DNA of 64,000 nt from Haberlea rhodopensis (Eukaryota; Streptophyta; Magnoliopsida; Lamiales; Gesneriaceae): NCBI GenBank assembly GCA_907163345.1, contig CAJQUN010000055.1, positions 2,232,001 through 2,296,000 on the forward strand, written 5' to 3'. Numbering within the stretch: the stretch's first letter is position 1; every line of letters starts with the position of its first letter. Under the pieces are notes generated by a model, which was given only the letters and a program-made list of their open reading frames with translations, did no database searches and was not told the origin of the DNA. Below, piece by piece: positions 21,051-33,660 of the stretch. Position numbers and translations under genes: made by a program.

Positions 21051-21606
21051 GTTTTTTAATTTTTGAAAACTTTTTTGGTTGTGGGATTCGGAAATGTGAT
21101 GTGTGATGGATGATTTTTCTGGTGTTTATGTCATTCTAAGAAAATATTGAGCAATGAAATAAGATTGCATGAAATGAACCTTATATTACTTGATTGAGTT
21201 AAGTACGCACTCAAGTTAATAAATGATAAAATGTGATGATTTGAGTAGTATATGGAGCGTGATTAATCGTGACTGATTATGATGGGAAACATGACGCATT
21301 AGTACGATGCACGTAATATAGTTGTGAGAATTATTGATGAGATTAATGTTGAATTGATATTCATTATAGTTACTACACGAGCCTTTTGATGGATGAGGAT
21401 GTCTCAAATATGCTTTCGATATTAAGGTACGTGTAAACGTACGAGCATAGGTAAATGATTTATTGTTATGTGCAATAAATGATAATTCTTATATGTTGAA
21501 TTAGTACGTATGGGCGTACAAGTATTGAATGTCATATTAACTGACTTATTGTTGAGTAATGTGTTGATAAGTATTGAAAGTACCAAATAATGATGCTATG
21601 AATTAT

Positions 21607-21725
21607 TGTGATGCCGCTGTTGAGCTTGCGATGGATTGTGATGTCGCTGTTGAGCGTGCGATGGATTGTGTTGCTGTTGTTGAGCTTGCGATGGATTGTG
21701 ATGCTGCCGATGTTGAGCGTGTGAG
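21607..21725. repeat. Short tandem repeat, unit about 36 bp
   Basis: Three to four units of gttgagc(t/g)tgcgatggattgtgatg(t/c)cgct, part of the LTR at 20.4-22.5 kb. Confidence 0.75.
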
Positions 21726-22514
21726 GTTAAATGAGTTAGGACTAATAAATTGATAACTAAGATTTATTCGATTTCAGTAAATCATGGTTATCCCGGATTT
21801 GTTATTGTTGATTATGGAAGTGCCGGTTTTGAGTATGTGTATAGTAATCATTATGGTGATGATTTAAATGACTTTGGAAACGATAATTTTCGATATTGTG
21901 AGAACAAGAACAACGTGAGAGATCTCTTATGGTTGTGGTATACCCAGGGAGTATTTATTTAAATTATAGCATCATATTCTGTGAATTATCAATTGAACAT
22001 ATGATGATATTGGGATTATGTGTTGGTAGTATGCTCACCCCATTGGAGGCTATTTCTGATAAAACAGCTGGAATATGTACGACGTTGATTTGGGAAATGA
22101 ATTTGGACTGGCACATGAGGATGCTCCTGAGAGCGAGGTACCAGTATGGGCATATGATAATATATTTATACAAATAGATACACATCTACTTGTTCAATGC
22201 TCGTTTCTGAGTATTTTGATATGTGTATATGGTTTGTATAAAGATCGTGAGATTTCTCTTTTCATTTATGAGGTGCATGCAGTTTAATTAAGGGAAATAA
22301 TGAATTGAGAACATGTTAGTGCATTATGAATTGTATACTTAAATTGTGAGTTGTGTTGGGAAATGAATGTTATGGGGATTTATGTCAAAAAATTTATAGA
22401 CGTCATCCATTATTGTTGAAGCATATGTGAGAATTCCATAATGATTTGAATGTATGCACTGATATAGATGATAAATATACTAATGACGGCGATTAGGACG
22501 TAGGGTCCTTACAA

Positions 22515-23370
22515 ATCGTGCATCCCCAATTACAAAAAATCAATTGCACCACCTTTACAAAAATCGTGCACCCAATTACAAAATCCGTGCAGCAACATGT
22601 TAAAATATGGTGCACCCTATTACAAAAATCATGCACCCCTTTACAAAAACCGTGCACCCCTTATTACAAAAAATTCAAATGCATGATTTTTGTACATTGG
22701 TGCATGATAAGCACCCCTACCCATCGGTCTCCTAGGGCCATTCCCAAATCACTCATTCAGTCGTCCCTCGGTCGCCCAAGGCAAGATCTCAGTCTTGCCT
22801 CGGATGACTCACTAGCCCTCACAATATAATATTCAAATTTTAGTGCATCAAATGTCCACTTTTAGTGCACCGATGTGGAATTTTAGTACATCAATATCCG
22901 ATTTTCCAATTGGTCCATAACCTTTCCTATACTTAACCAAATCACATGCTTCTTGTTTAATTTGAAAGCTAAACAAAAAATCATGCATCACTATTACAAA
23001 AAAATCAAGCACAACCATGTTCAAATTCAAGTGCACCAATCGTGCACCAATATACAAAAAATTGTGCATCAATGTACAAATTATTATAATGATGCACAAC
23101 TGATTATCATAAACACTGCAAGATTGATTACGAAAATGATGCACGACTAAGTATTATAATGATGCACCTTTACAAAAAAGCACGCACCATCATGCAAAAA
23201 TAATCGTGCATCAATATACAAAAAATTGTGCATCACCATGTCATTGTGATTTAGAGCACCCAATGCAACTGTGATTTAGTGCACCCAATGTGATTTTAAT
23301 GCACTCCATGTCATTGTGATTTAGTGCACCCCATGTCAATTGGTGCACGATTGAAAATGAAAACAATGGT
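22515..23370. repeat. GTGCAC-rich tandem array (copy C)
   Basis: About eight units of attacaaaaatcgtgcaccc occupy 22515-22690. After a GC-richer gap, further units of related form (ttagtgcaccc, aatgatgcac, ttgtgcatca) run from 22840 to 23370, ending in tandem tgtgatttagtgcacccca units. The motif is shared with copies A and B. It directly abuts the LTR end at 22513. No coding capacity; probably part of a non-autonomous DNA transposon. Confidence 0.65.
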
Positions 23371-23890
23371 GGAACTATCCACATCCACCCCAACACGACG
23401 AACGCTTAGTCTCAATGCCACCTTCAAATCATTCTCTTCTCACTCCACCATTACATATATACAGATCATATTACAAAATAAATAGAAAAATTGAGCAATT
23501 AGGGTTTCAAATTTTATCAAATGAACTGAAATCAAATTGTGTATTACAGTTGTATATGAACGTTCATCACACTATAATTATCATAGAAAAAGATCCACTG
23601 GAAGTTCAAATCCTGCAAGGATATAGAAGAATTCCTGAATTTATAGTTCCAGAAATTCTTGCAGATCGTGATGTACCAGTGAAGAATATGCGTGCGGAAC
23701 AGGACCGAGGTGGTGGCGGAGGAGGAGGTGGGAGCTTCCGTAGCGGCGATACTGGTGGTGATGGGAGGGATGAACTGAAGAATGTGGCGAAGAACAAGTG
23801 TTTTGATCGCATGAGAAGTTTGAAATTTGAAATGAGTTTGAAGTAACAATTTTGATTTTAACGGTACTTTGGTCCCAAAAAAGATGACAA
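23371..23890. other. Gene-like fragment between array C and a TIR-like end
   Basis: Both strands are open here. The minus strand (23812-23606) gives MRSKHLFFATFFSSSLPSPP followed by a proline run; the plus strand gives a short frame with a glycine run. Neither matches a family I know. GC content is higher than its surroundings, as in a captured exon. Confidence 0.3.
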
Positions 23891-24000
23891 TAGCCTTAAG
23901 TTCAAAAGGTAAATTTATTCAAAAGTGAATTTATATGCACCATTGTTTTTTTGCCAAATTTATTTGAAAAGTTATTTTGGAAGGGGTACGTTCCTACAAT
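23890..24000 (-). mobile_element. Possible terminal inverted repeat of a MULE-like element
   Basis: The reverse complement of this stretch (cgtacc, caaataaatttgg, aaaaaaac, gtgca, gaataaatttacc) follows the order of the plus-strand stretch at 2570-2670 (tgtacc, caaataagtcagtcg, aaaaaaaag, gtgca, aactttattc). Both stand beside GTGCA arrays. The similarity is partial and judged by eye. Confidence 0.35.
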
Positions 24001-24704
24001 TTCCTCAATATTGTAATATGTAGATAGGATGGCATTTAAAGTTGGGCTGCTCGATAAGCTAAAAAGGGTACAAGCACAACTATTTAATTGATCCAAATTA
24101 ATACCACAGGTCCACTATTAGTAATTCAAGACCATGGTCAGGCCCAGTTCAACACACAACACCTATAAATAGAGTCCATCTTTGTTGTGCAAAACTCCAC
24201 TTGTAGGTAAATAAATTACAACTTTATAAAATTAAATTATTGGTTGAATATATGATATTATATGAAATCAATATTAATGATATATGAAATTTATCATCAA
24301 TATATGATTTGTCGATTTTACATGTTTATATATTATTTCAATCAGAAAAGTTGGGTTATTTTTGACATTGCAAGTCGCGTGCACCAAAATGATGTCTATA
24401 CATTGTTGAAAGATTAGGTTGATGACGTCCTCAAGTGTTTAGTAATCTTAGGATGAGTCCATTATCATCTAAGGATTGCAACCCCCAGATTGAAATATGT
24501 AATAATAATAATTTAATTAAAAATCATTTGGGAATTCCGACATTCCGGCCACATAGACTTTAGCTTTGAAATATTTGTGTCGAGAATTATTTCTAACGAA
24601 ATACAATATTATTTGTTCTGAGTGTTTGTTTGATGTTTTCCTTAAATGTGTATTTTGTAGCAATTTTATATACTTGTAGCAATCTCGTACGTAAATACAC
24701 AGAT
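24001..24704. other. Gene-free spacer with a TATA-like promoter word
   Basis: AT-rich. A good TATA box (acctataaatagag, 24161-24174) is present with no recognisable gene downstream; it may be a leftover LTR or transposon promoter. Confidence 0.3.
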
Positions 24705-24712
24705 TACGATCC

Positions 24713-25404
24713 CAGTATTTTCAAAATTGGACCGGACATGAAATCGACGTCCTTACTGAGTATATGTTCGATTGGTTCAAGCGGTGATGGTATCATTACG
24801 TAATATCTATTATAATTTTTGTAAAATTTATATACAATGTATTTGCTATAGTTTCAAGTTGTCCACAATAAAAAAAATATTAGTACACCAACATAACATG
24901 TCAAATTTAAAAAATCAAATCAATGTCAAATATAAAAAAATTTAACAAAATAGTTCAAAAACATCAAGCAATGCCCAAAAGAACAATGTTAACAAATATA
25001 AGAAAATATTTAAAAACTTATGAACTAATCCACATCTTTATAATTTACTAGAAAACTAAACATGTTTTTATATAATATATAAGACATTTTTATAAAATTA
25101 TATATATTTTTGATAAAGACATACATAAAATATTATTTTGTAGTTATTTAAATAACAGTAAATTAGATAGAATATATTTCGTTATAAAAATATGATATAT
25201 GATTGTTTAAAAAAATCTAAATTTTTATAGAAGCAAGAATAATGAATGAATCGGCACGTTCAACTGTCGATCGGTCACTGGTTGAACTAGTTTAATCTGA
25301 TTCCCACCAGTTTTTAAGCAGTGTAGTTTAAGAGGGTCAATCGAACCAAATTAAGTATCGATAATTGGTTGAATCGGTCGATCCAATCCGATTTTCGAAC
25401 ACTG
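24713..25404. mobile_element. hAT-like MITE
   Basis: The ends cagtattttcaaaattgga and the inverse of ccgattttcgaacactg match, and tacgatcc (24705-24712) versus tactatcc (25405-25412) is a 7-of-8 target duplication. Subterminal words ggttgaa/ttcaac and ggtcgat recur on both sides. The interior is AT-rich and non-coding; 692 bp. Confidence 0.75.
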
Positions 25405-25412
25405 TACTATCC

Positions 25413-26503
25413 ATCCCCTAAGACCCTCTTCTAATATCATGTATGATTTGAAAATAAGTATATTTATTAAAGAATTAATATTTCTAAAATTAAGTAATTT
25501 AATTGAGCAGACAAGATATGGGTGGGAGGAATCGGTGGCAAATCTTGGAAGGGCAACATTCTCAGCGGCTGAGATCACACGACTCTCAAAGGAAGACCCC
25601 AATCCGTACCTTTCAAAGTTACATTGTATTGTCGCGTGAGCATAGACGGATTGATAAAGACTGAATTAATTTGGGGAGAAACCCTCCAACATCGCAGGTT
25701 CGAATCTTTTATGCGACAAATCATCCACCGTCATATCGTGGGGCTTGTTCTGGGTTCATATCCTGTTAATCCTCTTCCTCAAATATCTATCATCCATACA
25801 CGTCTTTAGATTTATCCTAATGATGATCCTGAAAAATCAAAATCATCACCTAAAAATTAGTCAGACGTACCTTGTTAACAAAAAAAAAATGTTACATGGT
25901 ACTACCGAAACATAAATGCACACCAAATCTTTCAAATCATCGTGTTATCATCACGCGTGCACATGAACAGAGGATTATTCTCCCAACGCGATATTACAGC
26001 GCGTGATATTACTGCTATGCTCGGTAAATCAAAAAATTGGAGCGTGCATGAAACATTGGGCTGTGGAAGGTGAGTTGGTAGCTTGCGGTTTATATAGGGT
26101 GGAGTGATGTATTATATTATCGCCTGGGTTCCACCAAATATATTTGTCGAATAAAGAATGAACCATTTTTTTTTCCACCAAATATATTTGTCAAATTAAG
26201 GCTGTATGTATTAAAGGATGGCCCACTTTCCAGCAATATTTATAAATAAATTTTTTTAAATTATTTTAAATACTTTTTAGGAAGATAGCATAGATGACAA
26301 AATTCAACGGTCACCGTTTTTAAAAAATGACTCGAGTTTGAGTCTTGTATAAAATAATTTTAAAAATATCTCAACGATAAAAAAAAAATATAGATGACAA
26401 AAGGGATGGACGTTGCCAACAATATTTATAACTAAATTTCTAAAAATATTTTTAAATACTTTCATGGAGGTGAGTAGAGATGGCAAAAGAGACGGATCGT
26501 GTC
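25413..26503. other. Gene-free spacer, possible SINE traces
   Basis: At 25690-25725 the word caggttcgaatctttt resembles a pol III B box, and a second B-box-like word (gagtttgagtctt) is near 26333. No convincing A box or poly-A tail pairs with either. Nearly identical phrases (ccaccaaatatatttgtc) occur at about 26132 and 26178. The end (26480-26503) is part of an older repeat split by the hAT insertion at 26512. Confidence 0.3.
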
Positions 26504-26511
26504 GGTACAAC

Positions 26512-27375
26512 CAGGGACGGAACCAGGGGGGTGCGCAGGGGGGCTGCCGCACCCCCCAGCTAAAGTGATTTTATATATGTACTATGCTACTCATACACAA
26601 AAAGGCAATGTAGAGTAGTGGTTGGCACCGTTCTTTGTCCTTGAGTGACCCGAGCTCGATACCTTTAAATACATTTCTGTAACATTTATTTTTTCCTTAA
26701 GCAAAATGTGTTGGCTAATTTTAAAACATAATATAAATTAATTAAAAAAAATGGCAAATTGAAAAGCTTTAACGAAAAATAGTGGAACGTGCACACATGC
26801 ACGTTTTTCACTTAATTTTGTTCCTTTTTGAAAAAAAAAAAATCACCTTGTATTTTTAAAAAAATTGGTTGAAACACATTTGACAATTCATAAAATATAC
26901 ATTTGAAATATACTTTTCGTAGTCCATTAAATAAAGTCCAAATAAATTATAATATAAAAACATTAACATACATACATAATTATCAATTAAGTTACTTAAT
27001 TAAATAATTAAAAAATCAATTATCTTCATTTGCTCAAATTTAGATAACAATTATTGGATTACCCTGATTAAAATATTATTTTTATCCTTTTATGAAAATT
27101 TGATTGCTATAAATATACGAGGGATGAAGTATTGAATACTTTGTTAATATATTTTATTGCTCTTATTTTTAGATAGTTTATTTTATATTATATTTTTTTA
27201 TTCTACTAAATTAATTTTATTTTTATAATCATTTTTATTAAAATATATGTATAAATATAATATTGATTGTTATTTTTCATCTATGTCAATTAAATGTTTA
27301 TATATTCTTTGATAATTAATTATTTGAAAATGTTAATTTCGCCCCCCCTAAATTATGTTCCTGGTTCCGCCCCTG
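26512..27375. mobile_element. hAT-like non-autonomous element with perfect target duplication
   Basis: The left end cagggacggaaccagg mirrors the right end cctggttccgcccctg. The flanks are both ggtacaac (26504-26511 and 27376-27383), a perfect 8-bp duplication. CAGGG termini are classic for hAT elements. The interior (864 bp in total) is AT-rich, with no transposase. The preserved duplication indicates a fairly recent insertion. Confidence 0.9.
26608..26690 (+). ncRNA. tRNA/SINE-like pol III promoter words inside the hAT element
   Basis: The word tagagtagtggttggcac resembles an A box and, about 35 bases on, gacccgagctcgatacc resembles a B box, the spacing of tRNA-derived SINE heads. No terminal duplication or poly-A tail was resolved. 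It could be a SINE head trapped in the element or chance. Confidence 0.3.
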
Positions 27376-27383
27376 GGTACAAC

Positions 27384-28129
27384 CCGTCCAAACCAGCTAT
27401 CCACACTGTAATGTGTCGTGTCATTAAGAATGTGATTGTATTTTCATTAACAATATCAAATTAAACTAATTGGTCCAATATATTCATTTTCTTCTATCAT
27501 GACTAAGGCACCGTTTGATATATGAGATTAGTTAGATAGATGAGATGTACTTACAGTGATAAAAAATGAAAGATGATGATAAATAATATAGTGAGATTAT
27601 TTATATTTCATTTGATATGATTTTAAAATATTAGTTAATTTTGTCGAACTTTTGTAATGATCAAAATACCCCACACCGTTTTTACCTATTTTTTTAAAAA
27701 AATTAATTACTAATTGTATATTATAGATTAATTACTCTTACGATTTGAATGCATTTCGACAAATATATTTTACTTTCGAAAATGAAACCATCCCTCCATC
27801 ATTTTGTAATCCCATTTCCTATTCATTATTGCTGACGCCATTCCGATCTCTTTATTACCTTCTTCTAGCTTATTTAGGTAAAAAAATATTATATCTATTT
27901 GTTTTTTTTTCCTATTTAATTGTAGAAAGGTATATAAGTAATTATAGGTTTTAACAGTAATATATATTCCCTTTATTCTGCCATGACTAGACAAGAAGTA
28001 GTTACACAAGAATTGTTCTATCTTAACTACAGCTGGGGCACAAACACATTTAAATCAAGTTTTTGTTTGGTGCTGCCTTTCTTCGTGGCAGTGTCAAAAT
28101 AAAATTATTGGGTATATGGTGCTTGAATA
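27384..28129. other. Gene-free spacer with a possible MITE end
   Basis: The word ggcaccgtttgatatatgag (27507) resembles the ends of plant Tourist/Harbinger MITEs. A similar inverted end (caaacggtacc) is at 40.77 kb, far away, so no element could be closed here. The rest is AT-rich. Confidence 0.3.
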
Positions 28130-28460
28130 TTATCCCAAAGACATTGTTTTTAAGCCGAAACTTTAAGTTGCGCTTTAGGTTCTTGTTTTTAACAAGTCCC
28201 TAAAACAGATGGGCGTTGTGCATCTTATAAAAACACAACACTTGGATATGGTGGGTTTGGTTGAGACTAAACTCAAGGCGAATGGACTGGACAGTTACAT
28301 GCGCATTCGACTTCCTTCTTAGTGTCAGGTGAACAATTTTTCTTTACATCCTAAGCTCAACATCTTCATTGTAGTGTATTATATAAGTTGTCTAAAGCTT
28401 CTTTTCTAGTCACTTATGTTTATGGACTACATTCCATCTCTGCACGTCGGCCCAGAGGGG
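28130..28460 (+). pseudogene. L1-type LINE endonuclease fragment
   Basis: Broken frames give MGVVHLIKTQHLDMVGLVET (from 28208) and, further on, ASFLVTYVYGLHSISARRP (about 28398-28455). Both are landmarks of the apurinic endonuclease domain of plant L1 LINEs. Stops and frame changes separate them. It lies just left of the chromovirus LTR; LINE reverse-transcriptase remains flank the other side of that element. Confidence 0.6.
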
Positions 28461-29435
28461 GAGACACTTGTTATGTGGGTGGGCTATAGCCCCATCCACA
28501 TTATGTTTTTTTTAAAAATTGCATTACTCTGGAAAAAAAAAGCTAAATGTTAATTTTGGAAAATTTATGTTTTATGCGGGGCCTCGCTACTTAATCTTTA
28601 TATGTGTCATGTCATTGCACAATACAGAAGTAGGATTAAGTTAAAAGTCACACTGATTAAGAGTTATACTATGTCACACTATTACATTTATGTCAACTCG
28701 AGACATAATTTAAATAATTTACATTCATAGAACTTCTACTCAGTTCATCTCTTAGTCAGTCATTTGCCTAGCAGCAGAAATCGACTCACAATGTCGCCCC
28801 CTTCTATGAGTCCATACAGAAACAATCACACACCATTATTGATATATAACCATCTCAAACCATCATCAATAAAAATGTACAATACGAGAAATAGACATCA
28901 TCTCAACGGTGATTGTTCTGTACCATACATCACAATATGCAAATATGTCATGACATGTCTCATTCATCATCCTATTATAATATGATATTCCCTCTCAGCT
29001 CAATATGTCAGTGGCTCAGCCTTCACGTCCCATATAGCAGCACATATCATATTTTCGTCCTCAAACGTTATAACAACCAAATCGCATGTCCGACGGCATC
29101 ATGCCCTCATAGCATTAACCACATGCCTCAACAACATGAGTACACAACAATATGATTACCACAATCATATAATTCAATCTCAAAACATGTATTAACATCA
29201 CCTCACAATACGTCATATATCATATATGAACATCAATACAAGTCATCATGTACCTGTTGTGTGATACAAAATATATAATTTTAGGCGTCAATGTTTATCC
29301 GCATCTCTGTCCCATCCCCTGTGATGGTGTTACATAAATCAAACAATGTATAATGTGATAATAGGCATCATCATCAAATTTTCACAAAAATATAACAATT
29401 TTCAAAGTTTAAACCATAGCGGTCGATCGTCAATT

Positions 29436-29597
29436 AAATACACCTATTTTCTGGTAATAGGTTATGGGCCCACAGAAGTGTATTTTCGTCATAAAAAGGT
29501 ACCATAGTGAAAGTGGTCCGGTTCCAAGTCATAAATGACGAAAATACACTTCTGCGGGCCCATAACCTATTACCAGAAAATAGGTGTATTTTTTCTC
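29436..29597. repeat. Long inverted repeat inside the LTR
   Basis: About 60 bases starting aatacacctattttctggta (29436) return as a near-perfect reverse complement ending at about 29597 (cagaaaataggtgtatt), with a 35-base loop. Arm mismatches are few (cccacagaag against cttctgcggg). Confidence 0.8.
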
Positions 29598-29795
29598 GCG
29601 ATCAGTCGCAAAAAATTTATATTTCTCCACGATCGATCGCCAAGCTTCCGTGATCGATAGCCAAAATGTTATGTTCACTCGCGATCGATCGCCATGGTTT
29701 TCACGATCGATCGCCAATGCATTTCACCGCCTTATGTGTCCCCTGTTTCGGCGATAGATCGCCATATGGCTCGCGATCGATCGCCGATGTCTGAA
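29594..29795. repeat. Cluster of CGATCGATCGC palindromes in the LTR
   Basis: Seven sites (tcgcgatcgatcgcc, cacgatcgatcgcc and degenerate forms) lie about 25-30 bp apart, in the leader part of the LTR when read on the minus strand. Confidence 0.8.
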
Positions 29796-30689
29796 TTTTT
29801 CAGAACATTGCGATTTTGCTCAAAGTAATACTTAACGTCATATCAACACATTACTACAACTTCTACAACCTATTTCATGCAGGTGAATCTCATATCACTT
29901 CAATACATAAACTTTACTACTAGTAGCTTCATATGATTCAACTAGCAATATTTAAACATCATAAGCTATGAACTTCTTACCAACTAGCTTTGAGTTTCAC
30001 TTTACACAATTTTTTATCTTAATTTCCAAGTTGAAATACAAGAAAAATGACAAGAGGAATCAAGGTTTTGGAAGAAAATTTGTAGATATTTTTAGGTGTT
30101 TGTGGTGTAGAATGTGTTTTCAAATCTGATTTGCTTCATATTTATCTTCCACCTTTTCCCAACAAATGCCTGTTAAATTTGTATGAAATTCAAATTCAGA
30201 TTTCACTCATGTTCTTTTCTTGTCTATATCACCAATTCATGTACACCTAACTCATTACATGTCCTCTATTTTGTACCAAAACCATGTAGTACAACAATTA
30301 CATTTAGTTGGTCTCAACTATTCTTATTTCATTTCCATCGTGTTTAACAAACTATCATCCACATATACCTCTTGTTTCATATCAACCTCCATCCTTATAG
30401 CTTTTCATACTCGGTTCAAACCGAACCCGAGTCCACGTCATACCGTAATTAGTTCATAATTACGCATAATCACATTAAACTTGTATGATTCATATCGGGG
30501 CATTACAATTCTCCCATACTAATTAAATTTCATCATCAAAATTACATCATATACTCACTATTACTGCAATAAACGAAACACATATTCCACATGATCAGAT
30601 TTTCAACATATTCAGTTTGCAGTAATATGATTACTCATCAGCAGTATACTAGAAAATATAAACAACATACCAAAAAATAACTCAAGATA

Positions 30690-32000
30690 CTGTTGCATCA
30701 TATCCTGCTCCGTCTCCCACGTTGCCTCCTCGACACCCCGCCTATCTCACTGTACTTTAACCATTGGCATCACTTTACTTCTCAGTTTACGATCTGCTCT
30801 ATTCAATGTTCTGATTGGTCGTTCTACTTAAGACACATCTTTCTCCAACTGTACGTCAGACAGTTGCAATACATGACTCGGATCTGGCTCATACTTTCTT
30901 AGCATTGAGACATGAAAATACATTATGTATACCACTCAAAGATGGCGGCAATGCCAATCGCTAGGCCAATGTACCAATACATTGTAACACCTCATACGGA
31001 CCAACATATCATGGTGACAACTTTCCCCGCATACCAAATCATACGACACCTCTGAAAAGTGATATTTTCAAAAACACTCTGCCACCAACTTGAAATTCAA
31101 GAGGTCTACGCTTGTCTATCCTGAGCAGCTTTTAATCTCAATATGATCAGCATCACTTTTTCTTCCATTTCTCGTATCATATCCGGTCCACTTACAGAAG
31201 ACTAATCAATCTCATCCCAATACAATGGTGATCTACATTGTCGCCCACACAATGCCTCAAACGGTGCCATTTGTATACTGATCAACTATTATTGTATGAG
31301 AATTCAACTAATGGCAATGATTCTTGCCAAGAGTTATCAAACTCTAATATACATGCACGCAACACATCCTCAAGCGTCTGTATTGTACGCTCTGTCTGAC
31401 CATCTGTTTGAGGATGATAAGATGTACTCAATCTCACTTCAGTCTCCATTGCTGACTGTAATCCTTCCCAAAAATGAGAAGCAAACCTCGGATCTCGGTC
31501 AAATACAATCGAAACAAGTATACCATGTAGTCTCACTACTTCTCGAATGTACAACTGAGCCATCCTCAAGTAGGTACACGTATACTGTATTGTATGAAGT
31601 GAGCTACCGTCGTCAGTCTGTCAACTATCACCCAAATAGCATCGAAACCAGAAGAAGTCCTTGGCAAATGGGTCACAAAAGCCATCGTAATATGCTCCCA
31701 TTTCCACGTAGGAATCTTTAAACTCAACAACTCACCTCCTGGTCACAGTCTTTTTGCTTTAACTTGTTGACAGATCAAACATCTTTTTACAAACTCAATC
31801 GCATCATGTTTCATCCGTTTTCACCAAAATTGTGTACGCAAATCCTTGTACATTTTCTTTCCTCCAGGATGTACACTATATCTACTACAATGAGCACGTT
31901 GTAGTAGTTTTTGGTGTAGTCCCGACGTAGCAGATACTACCCAACACTTGCCATATCTCAAGCTCCCATCACTTACCACGACAAAGTGAGACGTCTTTCC
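30690..32000 (-). pseudogene. Chromovirus integrase and chromodomain remains
   Basis: Recognisable blocks are SVHPGGKKMYKDLRTQFW with CLICQQVKA (zinc-binding HHCC part), VIVDRLTTVAHF (catalytic core), and DYHPQTDGQTERTIQTLED with NSWQESLPLVEFSYNNS. The usual ITDRD of the core is replaced by a shifted frame reading VFDRDPRF. The chromodomain end (GVEEATWETEQDMMQQY) lies at about 30690-30745. At least ten stops or frame changes; dead. Confidence 0.8.
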
Positions 32001-32199
32001 TTGAATTATCATATTTTTCCATTGGTGTACTTCATCATCAATCTTTTGTGCTATTCTGATTTTCTCAAAGATATCAGGTTCAACCAACAATGTTAATACC
32101 CTTACTGGCACTGTCATTGCATCAAACTCATATCCCAAAGTACAACAAGATGTCATCAAAGCTGATAAATGAATCATATCATTCGTCGTATAATTCACT

Positions 32200-33655
32200 T
32201 TTTGACTTAACACATCAGCTATCCGATTTGCTTTTCCTAGATGATATTCGATCTCACAATCATAATCTTTCAAGAGATCAATCCATCTCCTTTGTATCAT
32301 ATGTGCTTGAGGAATTGAAATTTCAAGATTTTATGATCCGTATATACGGTAAATGAAGTACCATATAAATAGTGTCACCATATCTTCAAGGCAAAGACTA
32401 TGGCTGCCAACTTCAGGTCATGTACTGGATACTTCATTTCATGTGGCTTCAGTTGTCTTGCTGCATAAGCCACAACATGCTTATCATGCATCAATACACA
32501 ACATAAACCAAGCAAAGATGCATCATTATATAATGCAAATCTTTCATGTTCTAATAGAATTATCAACACCCGAGCAGTTGTCAACCGATGTTTCAATTCT
32601 TGGAAGCTATGCTTACTCCCTTCGATGTTTGTTGTGTCAGTGGTTTGGCAATTTTGAAAATCATTCAACAAACAGTCTGTAATATCCCGCCAAACCCAAG
32701 AAACTACGGATCTCTGGCACAGAAGTAGGCGTTGACCAATTCAATACTGCTTCAACCTTCTTCGGATCCACTGATATACTATTTTGGAGATCACATGTCC
32801 TAAAAATACCGTACTATGCAACCAAAACTCACACTTAAAGTTTGGCATACAATTGATTCTTTCTTAATATTTGCAACACCATATGTAAATGTTGGACATA
32901 GCTGCTTCACTTCGAGAATATATCAGAATATCGTCAATAAATACAATGACAAATTGATCAAGGTACTCACGAAATACCATATTCATCAAACTTTTTAAGA
33001 TAGCTGGAGCATTAGCCACTCTCAAGAATTTGTAATGTATATCTCGAGTTCGAAATGATGTCTTCTACACATCTTCTTCCCTCACACGTATTTGATGATA
33101 TCCAGATCACAAATCAATTTTAGAATATAATGTAGATCACTGCAACTGATCAATAAAATCATCAATATGGGGAATAGGGTATTTATTCTTAATTGTTACC
33201 TTGTTCAACTGTCTATAGTCCATGCACAATCGAGTTGATCAATCATTCCTCTTTACAAACAATACTGGAGCACCCTAAGGCGATACACTATGATGTATGT
33301 ATCCATTGTCAAGTAAATCCTGCAACTGAGTTTCCAACTCTCTCAGTTCAGTTGGTGCCATTCTGTATGGTGCTCTATAAATATCAGAGATACCAGGTAG
33401 CAATTCAATTTAAATTCCACCTCACGACTTGGTTGAAATCCAGGAATCTCATCTGGAAAGACATCCACATACTCTGCTACCACTGGTATATCATCTTCCC
33501 GTCTTTCTACCTTCTTCTCAGCTATATCAATATCACAAAACAAATATCATATGTGTCCATGTTCTAACAACCGTAACATCCAAATTGCAGAGGTAATTAA
33601 TATTTGCACGAGATCCTTGTCCACAGAAGATCCACTGATCTCCAAATTCAGATTT
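32200..33655 (-). pseudogene. Chromovirus reverse transcriptase and RNase H remains
   Basis: Blocks in order: GISDIYRAPYRMAPTELREL, DNGYIHHSVSPWGAPVLFVK, MDYRQLNKVTIKNKYPIPHI, FVIVFIDDILIYS (catalytic box with F in place of Y), GHVIS, then RNase H LYNDASLLGLCCVLMHDKHV with YAARQLKPHEMKYPVHDLKL. The frame is interrupted many times. The junction with the protease is broken by the solo LTR at 33661. Confidence 0.85.
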
Positions 33656-33660
33656 AAAAC

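Larger units (their letters stand above)
20436..22513 (+). mobile_element. Ty3-like LTR (solo or 5'-truncated)
   Basis: The segment has a TATA-rich start (20443-20462), a leader with long CT runs (20495-20580), a cluster of GATCGATCGCGA palindromes (20877-21045), then AT-rich DNA ending ggacgtagggtccttaca (22513). The order matches the minus-strand chromovirus LTR at 28.6-30.5 kb, which also has a palindrome cluster and a similarly styled end. No internal retrotransposon genes follow. The left end (TG) was not found, so the boundary is provisional. Confidence 0.5.
28575..30507 (-). mobile_element. 3' LTR of the minus-strand chromovirus
   Basis: On the minus strand it opens TGTAATGCCCCGATATG (30507) and ends in gcgaggccccgca (28575), giving 1933 bp. 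The last 675 bp match the other LTR copy starting at 38577 almost throughout (cgctacttaatc, gtcaactcgagacataattt, acaatatgattac). It carries a long hairpin and a GATCGATCGC palindrome cluster. This copy lacks the hAT insertion seen in its partner and so serves as the empty site. Confidence 0.85.

Noticed and set aside
22515..23370. Possible CRISPR-like array of regularly spaced GTGCACC repeats
   Set aside because: Units and spacers both vary, spacers are not unique sequences, and the host is a plant.
23415..23846. 143-codon frame with a glycine run
   Set aside because: Not included as a gene: both strands are open, no homologue is recognised and it lies between repeat parts.
24415..24490. 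Hammerhead-ribozyme-like words (tgatgacgtcc, ggatgagtcc)
   Set aside because: The conserved core CUGAUGA and GAAA with three helices could not be assembled.
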